Part shown: positions 25,990-33,827 of the stretch, piece after piece | How positions within the stretch are numbered: position 1 is the first letter of the stretch | Layout of the letters: each line of letters opens with the position of its first letter | Source: an uncultured Lachnospiraceae bacterium | GTDB taxonomy: Bacteria; Bacillota; Clostridia; Lachnospirales; Lachnospiraceae | DNA length: 58,988 nucleotides | Reading direction: 5' to 3' | NCBI GenBank assembly: GCA_934317845.1 | Contig: CAKRES010000019.1 | Location: forward strand, 1-58,988 | The notes under the pieces: generated by a model | The model's database searches: none | What the model saw: only the letters and a program-made list of their open reading frames with translations | What the model was told of the DNA's origin: nothing | Program-made: the position numbers and the translations under genes

Positions 25990-27231
25990 CTACTGCTGGC
26001 GGTGGTCGATCACACGCTTGGCTTTCTTTTCCGTCCGTGGCAGAGTGCCGATCGGCACTACTGTGATCTTTGGTGTCACACTCATACGTGACTTAAACAG
26101 TTCGCGGATCTTTGCTCCGGTTTGTTCAAAATTCACACGTCCTTCTGCTTCAATCGTCACTAAGATCACATCGCGGTTCTTTTCATCGTCATGTGCAATA
26201 TTGATATTATACTCACTGGATACTCCATCAACCAGGCCAAGAAGTTCCTCCACCTGACTAGGGAACATATTTACCCCATGTACCTTAAACATATCATCAC
26301 TACGTCCTTTAATTGTATCCAGCCGCGGATAATGACTGCCGCAAGAACACTCTCCCGGAATAATACGGGAAATATCATGTGTGCGGAAACGAAGCAGAGG
26401 AGCACCTTCTTTAACCAATGTGGTAATCACGATCTCTCCCTCTTCTCCATCCGCAACCGGCTTCCCTGTCACAGGATCAATGATCTCAATATAAACATAG
26501 TCGTCCCAGTAATGCATTCCATTTGCAGCCTGGCAACTGATTCCAATACCAGGGCCATAGATTTCCGTCAGTCCATAAATATCATATAACTCGATTCCTA
26601 ATTCGCGCTGAATATATTCCCGCATTTTTTCACTCCAGCGTTCCGATCCAAATACTCCCTTTTTCAGAAATATCTGATCCTTCAATCCCCGTTTATTGAT
26701 CTCTTCTGCCAATAGTAATGCGTACGAAGAAGTTGCTGTAAGAACCGTTGTTTTTAAATCTATCATCATCTGAAGCTGTTTGTCTGTATTTCCAGGACCC
26801 ATTGGAACTGCCATAGCTCCCAGTTTTTCACACCCTGCCTGAAAACCAATTCCTGCCGTCCAAAGACCATACCCCGGAGTGATCTGGATCCGGTCTTTGT
26901 TCGTAATTCCTACCATTTCATAGCATCGTGCAAACATAGTTGCCCAATCGTCTACATCTTTTGCAGTATAAGGAATGATCACCGGTTTTCCGGTTGTTCC
27001 GGAAGAAGAATGGATCCGCACGACCTCTTCATCCGGCACTGCCTGAATACCAAGTGGATACGCATTCCTAAGATCCACCTTACTGGAAAATGGAAGTTGT
27101 TCAAATTCCTCCTGACTTGTGATCCCGGTGATTCCTGCTTCCCGGTATACCTTTCCATAATAATTGTCTGACTGAAGCAGACGCTTTACCTGCCGATCAA
27201 CCTGTTTCAACTGCGTATCATTTAACTTCAT
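25990..27231 (-). CDS. Phenylacetate-CoA ligase family protein
   Basis: 413 residues, AMP-forming adenylate family. The P-loop-like motif HSSSGTTGKPVIIPYT (about 72-87) and the later YDIYGLTEIYGPGI and RLDTIKGRSDDMF segments match PaaK. In this operon, with iorA and iorB, the substrate is probably an aryl-acetic acid or its CoA ester. Many gut and archaeal Ior operons carry a PaaK-like gene, and interconversion of arylacetyl-CoA and arylacetate is a plausible role. It is slightly shorter than aerobic PaaK. The start ATG overlaps the iorB stop in an ATGA arrangement, indicating coupling. Confidence 0.88.
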   Translation of the reverse strand: MKLNDTQLKQVDRQVKRLLQSDNYYGKVYREAGITGITSQEEFEQLPFSSKVDLRNAYPLGIQAVPDEEVVRIHSSSGTTGKPVIIPYTAKDVDDWATMFARCYEMVGITNKDRIQITPGYGLWTAGIGFQAGCEKLGAMAVPMGPGNTDKQLQMMIDLKTTVLTATSSYALLLAEEINKRGLKDQIFLKKGVFGSERWSEKMREYIQRELGIELYDIYGLTEIYGPGIGISCQAANGMHYWDDYVYIEIIDPVTGKPVADGEEGEIVITTLVKEGAPLLRFRTHDISRIIPGECSCGSHYPRLDTIKGRSDDMFKVHGVNMFPSQVEELLGLVDGVSSEYNINIAHDDEKNRDVILVTIEAEGRVNFEQTGAKIRELFKSRMSVTPKITVVPIGTLPRTEKKAKRVIDHRQQ

Positions 27232-27815
27232 ACTCTACTTCCTTTCCCATAACCTGCCAGAAATGCCTCTTTATTCTTTTCAGCAAACTGTGGCGGCACC
27301 CGTTTTTCGATCTCCTTCATAAATACTTCTTTTTCAATACCAAGTTCCCCGGTTGCCACAGCAACACCAAGTATCATGATATTAAAATATCGAACAGAGC
27401 CAAACACATTGGCAACCTCATCTGCATCTACTTCGATCACACGACATTTTTTCTTCAAATAAGAAAGCATCTTCTTCCCGTCATATCCGGTTTCCTGAAG
27501 AGCCTCAGTTGTTGGTTTCGTTGGAACACAATTAACGATCACAAGTCCGTTCTTCTTCAAATACACCAGATTTCGAACCGCTTCTGCCGGCTCAAATGCC
27601 AGAATCATATCTGCACTGCCATGTGGTACCAATGGAGAATATGCATGGTCTCCAATGCGAACGTGGCTTGTTACGGAACCTCCACGCTGTGCCATACCTA
27701 TCGTTTCAGCAGAATGTACAACCTCCCCACATTCCATTGCTGCAGATGCTAATATTTTAGATGCCAGCACTGTTCCCTGTCCTCCGACACCACATATTAC
27801 GATATCTTTATTCAC
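27228..27815 (-). CDS. iorB: Indolepyruvate ferredoxin oxidoreductase, beta subunit
   Basis: Catalytic gamma-type partner of IorA in the 2-oxoacid:ferredoxin oxidoreductase family. 195 residues beginning KDIVICGVGGQGTVLASKIL, the signature of the POR gamma domain, with GMAQRGGSVTSHVRIG following. The start is placed at GTG 27815 because AGGAGG is eight bases upstream. It overlaps the iorA stop by eight bases. The complex oxidatively decarboxylates aromatic 2-oxoacids to acyl-CoA and reduces ferredoxin. Confidence 0.93.
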   Translation of the reverse strand: MNKDIVICGVGGQGTVLASKILASAAMECGEVVHSAETIGMAQRGGSVTSHVRIGDHAYSPLVPHGSADMILAFEPAEAVRNLVYLKKNGLVIVNCVPTKPTTEALQETGYDGKKMLSYLKKKCRVIEVDADEVANVFGSVRYFNIMILGVAVATGELGIEKEVFMKEIEKRVPPQFAEKNKEAFLAGYGKGSRV

Positions 27816-29607
27816 TGCATTCACCTCCTATCGCATGCACCGGACAAATCTGAGTGCACAACGAGCATCCGGTGCAAAGTGCAGGATCTATGGTTGTCTG
27901 CCCATCCACGACTGTAATTGCCGGGCATCCGATCTCACGAATACATTTTTTACAATTGATACATTTATCATTGATCTTACAGCTACCGGTTGGTTTTGTA
28001 ATTGCTACGCATGGTGACTTGAAAATGATCGCTTTTACACCGGTAAGTGCATCACATTCTTTCACGGCAGCAATGGAAGCTTCCAGATCTAACGGATCCA
28101 CTGTTACAATATGTCTGACTCCAATGCCTTCCAATACCTTTTGGATACTAACCTTCTCTACAATATGCCCCATCATGTTCCGTCCGGTTCCCGGATGTGG
28201 CTGATGTCCTGTCATGGCAGTTGTAGAATTATCCAAAATACAAACCGTAATATTGGCTTCATTGTATACCGCATTTACCACTCCGGTCATGCCGGAAGCA
28301 AAAAAGGTTGAATCACCAATAAAAGAAAAGCAGGATGCATCCGGATCCACCCACTGGAATCCCTGTGCCATCGTAATACCAGCTCCCATACAAAGACAAG
28401 TATCTACCATATCAAGCGGCATGGCATTTCCCAAAGTATAACATCCGATATCACCGCAAAAATAACTCTTTTTCCCTTTCATTGCCTGCTTTACGGCATA
28501 AAAAGAAGCGCGGTGTGGACATCCGGCACAGAGCACCGGAGGGCGGAGCGGAAGAGCCGGCTGATCCGTTTCTTCCACACTGTTCGCAACATCAGAAAAC
28601 CCTAAAAAGCGACGGATGATCAATGCCACAAGATTGGCATTATTTTCTCCGCTGGCCGGTACCATATGATCAAGCTTTCCGGAGACTTTTAAATCCAAGT
28701 GCTTTTTACCGGCAAGTTTTAATACCTGTTCCTCTATGTATGGACTTAACTCCTCTAAGCAAAGTACCTCTTTCACTCCATCCAGGGCTCTGCCCATAAA
28801 CTCTTCCGGAAACGGATAAGCTGTTCCTACCCGGATCAAACGCACATTTTCATATTCTTTCCGCGTTTCCATGGCATAAGCATAGCTTACACCGGAAGCA
28901 ATAATAGCTTTTTCACTCGTTGCATCACCGGAAACCGTATTGTAACGGCAATCAGAAAAATCATCACCGATCGCTACATTACGGTCTTCGATCCTGGCAT
29001 GATTCAAATAGGAAAGTTTTGGAAAGATCACCCACTTTTTCGAATCCTTCTGAAATCCATCATATGCTTTCGGCTCATAATGATCCGGCACCGTGATTGA
29101 TGCATATGCATGACAGATCCTCGTTGTTGGCCGAAATAATACCGGTGTTTTATATTTTTCTGAATAGGCAAATGCGTCCTGGATCATATCATATGCTTCT
29201 TCTGCCGAAACCGGATCAAATACCGGAATCCTGCAAAAGTCAGCAAATCTTCTGGTATCCTGCTCTGTCTGGGAAGAAATCGGTCCGGGATCATCTGCTG
29301 ATACGATCACCATACCACCCTTCACTCCTACATAAGCAAGGGATAACAGTGGATCAGATGCCACATTCAGTCCAACCTGTTTCATTGTTACCAATGTTCT
29401 TGCTCCACTATATGCAGCACTACTTGCTACTTCCATTGCTGCTTTTTCATTGACCGACCATTCCAAGTGCACGCCTTCATGCGGATATTTGGAAATCGTC
29501 TCGATAATCTCAGAAGATGGAGTTCCAGGATAACCAGCTACAACATTCACACCAGCCGCTAATGCTCCTAATGCAATCGCTCCATTTCCCATTACATATT
29601 CTTTCAT
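27808..29607 (-). CDS. iorA: Indolepyruvate ferredoxin oxidoreductase, alpha subunit
   Basis: 599 residues combining the POR alpha domain (N-terminal, GNGAIALGALAAGVNVVAGY), a thiamine-diphosphate-binding domain (GDIGCYTLG, then GDSTFFASGMTGVVNAVYNE) and a C-terminal pair of 4Fe-4S clusters (CINCKKC..GCPA and CTGCSLCTQICPV). It converts indolepyruvate, phenylpyruvate or p-hydroxyphenylpyruvate, from aromatic amino acid transamination, to arylacetyl-CoA with ferredoxin reduction. It is the first gene of iorA-iorB-paaK. The ATG has AAGGG ten bases upstream. The oxygen-sensitive enzyme fits an anaerobe. Confidence 0.95.
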   Translation of the reverse strand: MKEYVMGNGAIALGALAAGVNVVAGYPGTPSSEIIETISKYPHEGVHLEWSVNEKAAMEVASSAAYSGARTLVTMKQVGLNVASDPLLSLAYVGVKGGMVIVSADDPGPISSQTEQDTRRFADFCRIPVFDPVSAEEAYDMIQDAFAYSEKYKTPVLFRPTTRICHAYASITVPDHYEPKAYDGFQKDSKKWVIFPKLSYLNHARIEDRNVAIGDDFSDCRYNTVSGDATSEKAIIASGVSYAYAMETRKEYENVRLIRVGTAYPFPEEFMGRALDGVKEVLCLEELSPYIEEQVLKLAGKKHLDLKVSGKLDHMVPASGENNANLVALIIRRFLGFSDVANSVEETDQPALPLRPPVLCAGCPHRASFYAVKQAMKGKKSYFCGDIGCYTLGNAMPLDMVDTCLCMGAGITMAQGFQWVDPDASCFSFIGDSTFFASGMTGVVNAVYNEANITVCILDNSTTAMTGHQPHPGTGRNMMGHIVEKVSIQKVLEGIGVRHIVTVDPLDLEASIAAVKECDALTGVKAIIFKSPCVAITKPTGSCKINDKCINCKKCIREIGCPAITVVDGQTTIDPALCTGCSLCTQICPVHAIGGECSE

Positions 29608-29651
29608 AAACTCTGCCCTTTCTTTTAGATTAGAAAAATAATACTTTTCTC

Positions 29652-29680
29652 ATTTTATCACAAACAAAAAGGTCAGGCAA
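29652..29680 (-). promoter_or_regulatory. iorAB-paaK promoter
   Basis: TTGCCT (29675-29680), 17 bases, TAAAAT (29652-29657) on the minus strand, 45 bases before the iorA start. Confidence 0.6.
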
Positions 29681-29692
29681 TGGCAGAAGGCT

Positions 29693-30337
29693 TTATGATA
29701 TCCTATAATGCCCGATGATCTTTCCCCAGCTCTTTAAAATATCCTGCTCATAATCCGGCTGCACCGGAGAAGCGTTGTGCAGCACAAAGGGAATACCGTC
29801 TTTATTTCTAACATCAGAAATCACACCTACGTGGTTTTTCCATACTACAATATCTCCCGCCTGCCATTCCTCTACTTTACCGGTATCTTTGGTCAGTGCT
29901 ATCGCGTGCCTTTTCAGGTATACCGCCATATTAGGCACACGTCTAAAATCAATGTTTTTATCCGGATTTTCTATGTTGTATGCTTCTGGTGCCTGTTTTA
30001 TATCCTCATCCATCAATTCTCGTATATCATACCCTGCGCCGCGCATGCCAAATGCAACCACATCTGTACATACTCCATATGTATCATCTGGATAACCCGT
30101 AGCATAATACTTGCTCTTGTATTTGGGCTTTGTATCCAGATAAGCACGCACCGACTGGAACAGATCCGTCTGATCGTCCACGCCATCTTCGTCTTTATCC
30201 ACTTTACTTACATAAGTAGAAATGTGAAACGACTGCTGGGTATGTTTTTTATGCGGAATAAAATTATAATGATATAATACGATTCCCCCAATTGCGATCA
30301 GGCAGAATAATAGTAATAAAAGTATGATTTTCTTCAT
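29693..30337 (-). CDS. DUF1287 family secreted/membrane-anchored protein
   Basis: 214 residues with an N-terminal hydrophobic segment (about 3-24) that could be a signal or an anchor. The rest matches the DUF1287 family: GYPDDTYGVCTDVVAFGMRG with a conserved Cys, then GDIVVWKNHVGVISDV with a conserved His, and VLHNASP near the end. The Cys-His arrangement resembles NlpC/P60-like hydrolases, so an amidase or peptidase activity on cell-wall material is an inference; the family has no firm function. A DxDxDG-type segment (KVDKDEDGVDDQTDL) near residue 46 may bind calcium. Monocistronic. Confidence 0.82.
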   Translation of the reverse strand: MKKIILLLLLFCLIAIGGIVLYHYNFIPHKKHTQQSFHISTYVSKVDKDEDGVDDQTDLFQSVRAYLDTKPKYKSKYYATGYPDDTYGVCTDVVAFGMRGAGYDIRELMDEDIKQAPEAYNIENPDKNIDFRRVPNMAVYLKRHAIALTKDTGKVEEWQAGDIVVWKNHVGVISDVRNKDGIPFVLHNASPVQPDYEQDILKSWGKIIGHYRIS

Positions 30338-30383
30338 GATGGCTCCTTAATATGCAATAGATCTAATTTTTGTAGTGTAACAC

Positions 30384-30425
30384 AAAAGCCGCTAACCCTT
30401 GAAAATACAAGAATTAGCGGCTTTT
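30384..30425. terminator. Terminator after tRNA-Thr
   Basis: Twelve-base arms AAAAGCCGCTAA and TTAGCGGCTTTT around a loop with a further small stem, flanked by T-rich (plus) and A-rich sequence. It should work in both directions. Confidence 0.8.
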
Positions 30426-30433
30426 TCAAGACC

Positions 30434-30506
30434 AGCTTCGAAAGGGACTTGAACCCTCGACCCCTTCATTACGAGTGAAGTGCTCTACCAACTGAGCTAT
30501 CGAAGC
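30434..30506 (-). tRNA. tRNA-Thr (anticodon CGT)
   Basis: 73 bases on the minus strand. The acceptor stem is GCTTCGA/TCGAAGC, the D arm is GCTCAGTTGGTAGAGC, the anticodon stem CTTCA/TGAAG carries loop CTCGTAA (anticodon CGT), and the T arm contains GGGTTCAAGTCCC. CCA is not encoded. It reads ACG codons. It lies between a hairpin and a terminator, with its own promoter. Confidence 0.95.
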
Positions 30507-30507
30507 A

Positions 30508-30535
30508 TAAAGCAGTCGTTTGACCGACTGCTTTA
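30508..30535 (-). terminator. Hairpin between crh and tRNA-Thr
   Basis: TAAAGCAGTCG and CGACTGCTTTA arms around a six-base loop, directly 5' of the tRNA. The T-run after it on the minus strand is short, so it may be a weak terminator of the murB-crh operon. It overlaps the expected tRNA transcription start. Confidence 0.5.
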
Positions 30536-30563
30536 TTGTACCGAATACGGCACTAAAAATCAA
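30535..30563 (-). promoter_or_regulatory. tRNA-Thr promoter
   Basis: TTGATT (30558-30563), 17 bases, TACAAT (30535-30540), about 30 bases upstream of the tRNA 5' end. Confidence 0.6.
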
Positions 30564-30582
30564 GTGTTTTTTTACTTGTTTT

Positions 30583-30837
30583 CTATTTATTACTCAGGTA
30601 CTTTTCGATGCTGTCCAATGCAGCTTCTTCATCTGCACCGTCGGCCATAATCTGGATTTCTTCCCCCGTCGCCAGACCGAGCCCCATCATTCCCATGATG
30701 CTCTTTGCATTGATCTTCTTATCCTCTGATTCCACGTAGATCTTGCTTTCAAACTGGCTTGCCACCTGCACCAGCATAGCCAGCGGTCTTGCCTCTAATC
30801 CGGTTGGAAGCTGAATCTCCATCTTTCTTGTTGTCAT
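30583..30837 (-). CDS. crh: Crh-like HPr-family protein (Glu at position 15, Ser46 kept)
   Basis: 84 residues with the HPr fold pattern. The phosphotransfer His15 of HPr is replaced: the local sequence is PTGLEARPLAM, so residue 15 is Glu. The regulatory Ser46 is present in NAKSIMGMMGLGL. B. subtilis Crh likewise lacks His15 but is phosphorylated on Ser46 by HprK and acts with CcpA in catabolite repression, and its gene follows yvcL/whiA, exactly as here (14-base gap). The protein therefore cannot carry PTS phosphate and is probably a regulatory paralogue. hprK is only 4 kb away. A true HPr must be encoded elsewhere. AGGAGG lies five bases upstream of the ATG. Confidence 0.85.
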   Translation of the reverse strand: MTTRKMEIQLPTGLEARPLAMLVQVASQFESKIYVESEDKKINAKSIMGMMGLGLATGEEIQIMADGADEEAALDSIEKYLSNK

Positions 30838-30850
30838 GGTATCCTCCTTA

Positions 30851-31804
30851 CTACGAGTTATGTTCCCTTAACTCATTTGCAATGTTACTTAGTTTTCTTA
30901 ATCTATGGTTAACACCGGATTTCCCTACCGGTGGATTAAGCATGGTTCCCAGATCTTTTAATGGTGCATCCGGTTCTTTTAACCGAAGCTCTGCCATCTG
31001 CCGCAAACTGTCTGACAGATTGGAAAATCCCATATGCTCTTTGATATATAAAATGTCTTCTACCTGCTTGACGGCTGCTGACACCGTTTTATTAATGTTG
31101 GCAGTCTCACAGTTGACCCTGCGGTTTACACTGTTTCGCATCTCTTTGACGATACGGATATTTTCCAGCTTCATCATGCACACATGTGCTTCCATCACAT
31201 TCAGCGCATCTACGATCTTAGCTCCCTCCTTGATGTAGACCACATAATAATTTTTGCGTTCTACGATCTTGGCTTCCAGGTCAAAGCAATTCATGATCTG
31301 TCTTAACTGTCCGGCTTTTGTTTCGTCGTTACAGACAATCTCAAAATGATAGGATTTCTCCGGCTCCGTGATCGATCCCGTCGCCAAAAAGCAGCCACGG
31401 ATAAAGGCACGCTTACAACAGGAGCGTTTGGTCAAAAGCGGATCAATGATCGTCAGATACGTGTCCATCTCACCGTCGTGGCGCATCAGCTTCGTCGCCT
31501 TTAAAATGCGTTCTGCTTCCTCATGATCTGCAATCGTCTGAATGTAGGTATGTACCCGGCGGTTGCTGGAATGACTTCGCACCAACACCTGTGGACGCAC
31601 ATGAAAGCAACGGAATACAAGCGCATGAAACTTTCTCGCAACAGCAGAATTCTCTGTCCGCACCTCGATCTCTGCCCCATATTCCTGTGACAGACTGATG
31701 ATGCCGCACATACTAAGGATCGCACCGATCTCAGCCAATTGACAATGTCTTGCTTTCGGCAGGCTTGAAGCCAATTCTTCCTTTACTTCACGGGAAAATG
31801 ACAT
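30851..31804 (-). CDS. whiA: DNA-binding protein WhiA
   Basis: 317 residues with N-terminal LAGLIDADG-like homing-endonuclease fold domains (SFSREVKEELASSLP at the start, CCKRAFIRGCFLATGSITEP in the middle) and a C-terminal helix-turn-helix (LKDLGTMLNPPVGKSGVNHR). WhiA controls sporulation genes in actinomycetes and affects cell division and chromosome segregation in Bacillus. It sits between rapZ (11-base gap) and crh, the usual Firmicute order except that no yvcK/mgfK gene lies between rapZ and whiA. A GAGGTGA site precedes the ATG. Confidence 0.95.
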   Translation of the reverse strand: MSFSREVKEELASSLPKARHCQLAEIGAILSMCGIISLSQEYGAEIEVRTENSAVARKFHALVFRCFHVRPQVLVRSHSSNRRVHTYIQTIADHEEAERILKATKLMRHDGEMDTYLTIIDPLLTKRSCCKRAFIRGCFLATGSITEPEKSYHFEIVCNDETKAGQLRQIMNCFDLEAKIVERKNYYVVYIKEGAKIVDALNVMEAHVCMMKLENIRIVKEMRNSVNRRVNCETANINKTVSAAVKQVEDILYIKEHMGFSNLSDSLRQMAELRLKEPDAPLKDLGTMLNPPVGKSGVNHRLRKLSNIANELREHNS

Positions 31805-31815
31805 GTCTTCTCACC

Positions 31816-32694
31816 TCATCTTTCGCCTTTTACAATGGCATCCTTTTCAATATCGCGATGTTCAATCTTCACACTATAGCCCTGTTCTTTGAGTGCCTGA
31901 TAAAGACCATTTGCCATCGCTACCGAACGGTGTTTACCACCGGTACATCCAATGCTGATCACCAGCTGATATTTTCCTTCCTTCTGGTATCTCGGAATCA
32001 GAAAATCCATCATATCGGTCAGCTTTTCCAAAAAGGAATCGGCCTCTCCGCTCTTCGTTACAAACTGTTTGATCGGTTCATCGTTGCCCGTCAAATGCCG
32101 AAGCTCTGACACGTAATACGGATTCGGTAAAAATCGTACGTCAAATACAAGATCACTGTCTGCCGGAATCCCATATTTAAATCCAAAGGAAAGTACCGTG
32201 ATAAAAATGTTACGGTACTTCTCTTCCTCTACAAAAATTTTATCCAGCTCCATTTTCAGTTCTCTTGTGAGCATCGTGCTGGTATCTAATATGTAAGTAG
32301 CCTCCCGCTTCAAAAATGCGGTTTTTTCCCGTTCTAATAAAATTCCATTTTCAATTCTGGAATTTTGAGCAAGCGGATGTCTGCGCCGGGTCTCCTTGTA
32401 GCGACGTACCAGCACTTCATCACTGGCATCCAGATACAGAAGCTCGTAGTCATATTTCAATTCCCTGATCTCACTTAAGATTCCTTCTAGCTGCTCTAAA
32501 TCTTTTCCGCTTCGGATATCTACTCCGATGGCAACATTCTGCTGCTCCGTTTCTTTTTCCTTTGCAGTTGCGGCAAAGGTTTTTATAAACTGGATAGGAA
32601 GATTATCCACACAGAAATATCCGGCATCTTCCAACATCTTCAGTGCTGTACTTTTTCCAGCTCCGGACATACCGGACACAATGACAAACCGCAT
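31816..32694 (-). CDS. rapZ: RapZ/YvcJ family nucleotide-binding protein
   Basis: 292 residues. Walker A is IVSGMSGAGKSTAL at the N-terminus and FVIVSG precedes it. The C-terminal domain has KYQLVISIGCTGGKHRSVAM, the conserved GxTGGxHRSV motif of this family. In E. coli RapZ adapts RNase E to the GlmZ small RNA and senses glucosamine-6-phosphate; Bacillus YvcJ binds nucleotides and affects competence. A direct RNA-adapter role in this organism is not established. The location between murB and whiA links it to cell wall precursor supply. AGGAGG precedes the ATG. Confidence 0.95.
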   Translation of the reverse strand: MRFVIVSGMSGAGKSTALKMLEDAGYFCVDNLPIQFIKTFAATAKEKETEQQNVAIGVDIRSGKDLEQLEGILSEIRELKYDYELLYLDASDEVLVRRYKETRRRHPLAQNSRIENGILLEREKTAFLKREATYILDTSTMLTRELKMELDKIFVEEEKYRNIFITVLSFGFKYGIPADSDLVFDVRFLPNPYYVSELRHLTGNDEPIKQFVTKSGEADSFLEKLTDMMDFLIPRYQKEGKYQLVISIGCTGGKHRSVAMANGLYQALKEQGYSVKIEHRDIEKDAIVKGER

Positions 32695-32729
32695 GGCATC
32701 TTCCTCCTTTTTCTATATTTCAAACTGTT

Positions 32730-33650
32730 TTAAAATTCACCCAGCAGTCGAATCTCCCGTTCTAAAGTTACACCAAACTTATCTTCTACAATGTCACGTA
32801 CCTCATTCGTCAGATCGTAAATATCCTTGGCTGTTGCATTTTTTTCATTGATCACAAATCCACAATGTTTTTCTGATACCTGCGCTCCTCCTACCCGGAA
32901 TCCACGCAATCCCGCATCTTCGATCAGCTTTCCGGCAAAGTAACCCTCGGGACGTTTGAAGGTAGAGCCGGCACTCGGATAATTGAGTGGCTGTTTTTCT
33001 AACCGCTTATGCATCAGTTCTTCCATCCTTGCCTTGATCGCAGCCTTATCACCTTTTTGTAAGACAAATGTCACAGATACCACATAGGCTTCTTCTTTCA
33101 TCAGAACACTCTGGCGGTATCCCAGTGCAAGCTCCTGTACCGTGAGCGTTTTGTATGTTAGATCTTTATCTAATATCGTAACAGAGGTCACAATATCCTT
33201 CATTTCTCCACCATACGCACCCGCATTCATATATACGGCACCACCGATCGTACCCGGAATTCCTGCTGCCCACTCAAAACCCGTCAAGCCTTCCTGATAG
33301 ACGGCCTGTCCAATCCTGCCAAGCAGTGCTCCTGCCTCAGCCGTCACATGGACCTGCCCCTGCTTCTCCTCATAGGACAAAGCAGAAAACTGTGCACTCA
33401 TCTGAAATACAACACCGGAAATTCCGGCATCTGACACTAATACATTACTGCCATTTCCAAGCACCACATATGGTACCTGATGCTCTCTGCAACAGAGAAT
33501 TCCTTTTTGCAACTGCTCTTTCTTCGTCACGCTGACATAGTATTGTGCCGGACCTCCTACACGGAAAGTAGTATGTTCTTTCATTTGTTCCTGACATAAG
33601 ACGTCCTGACCGCCCACTGCCTGTTTTAGCGCATCAACAAATTCTTTCAT
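32730..33650 (-). CDS. murB: UDP-N-acetylenolpyruvoylglucosamine reductase
   Basis: Reduces UDP-GlcNAc-enolpyruvate to UDP-MurNAc with NADPH, the second committed step of peptidoglycan synthesis. 306 residues of the type II (Firmicute) form. The FAD-binding region has TTFRVGGPAQYYV and NGSNVLVSDAGISGVV, and the catalytic segment contains YPSAGSTFKRPEGYFAGKLI with its conserved Ser. The start is at 33650 because GGGAGG lies six bases upstream; an earlier ATG 18 codons upstream has no such site. First gene of murB-rapZ-whiA-crh. Confidence 0.97.
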   Translation of the reverse strand: MKEFVDALKQAVGGQDVLCQEQMKEHTTFRVGGPAQYYVSVTKKEQLQKGILCCREHQVPYVVLGNGSNVLVSDAGISGVVFQMSAQFSALSYEEKQGQVHVTAEAGALLGRIGQAVYQEGLTGFEWAAGIPGTIGGAVYMNAGAYGGEMKDIVTSVTILDKDLTYKTLTVQELALGYRQSVLMKEEAYVVSVTFVLQKGDKAAIKARMEELMHKRLEKQPLNYPSAGSTFKRPEGYFAGKLIEDAGLRGFRVGGAQVSEKHCGFVINEKNATAKDIYDLTNEVRDIVEDKFGVTLEREIRLLGEF

Positions 33651-33714
33651 GGCTGTCCTCCCTAAGTTTTTAAGAAAGAGGCGTGAACCACAGAATCTAC
33701 GCACTCTATCTACT

Positions 33715-33743
33715 ATGATACAATATGTAGTTTAGGCTTTCAA
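33715..33743 (-). promoter_or_regulatory. murB-rapZ-whiA-crh promoter
   Basis: TTGAAA (33738-33743), 17 bases, TATCAT (33715-33720), about 65 bases before murB. Confidence 0.65.
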
Positions 33744-33760
33744 TATTCAAAAATGCCTAA

Positions 33761-33795
33761 AAAAAGTCCAATCCGCAAGTTGGATTGGACTTTTT
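33761..33795 (-). terminator. Terminator after glcK
   Basis: Fourteen-base arms AAAAAGTCCAATCC and GGATTGGACTTTTT around a seven-base loop, directly after the glucokinase gene, with T-rich sequence at the end of the second arm. Confidence 0.85.
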
Positions 33796-33827
33796 GCACA
33801 TATTCCAAAAACTCTTGTAAAAAACAA

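Noticed and set aside
30583..30837. Annotation as the general PTS phosphocarrier HPr
   Set aside because: The essential His15 is replaced by Glu, so it cannot transfer PTS phosphate.
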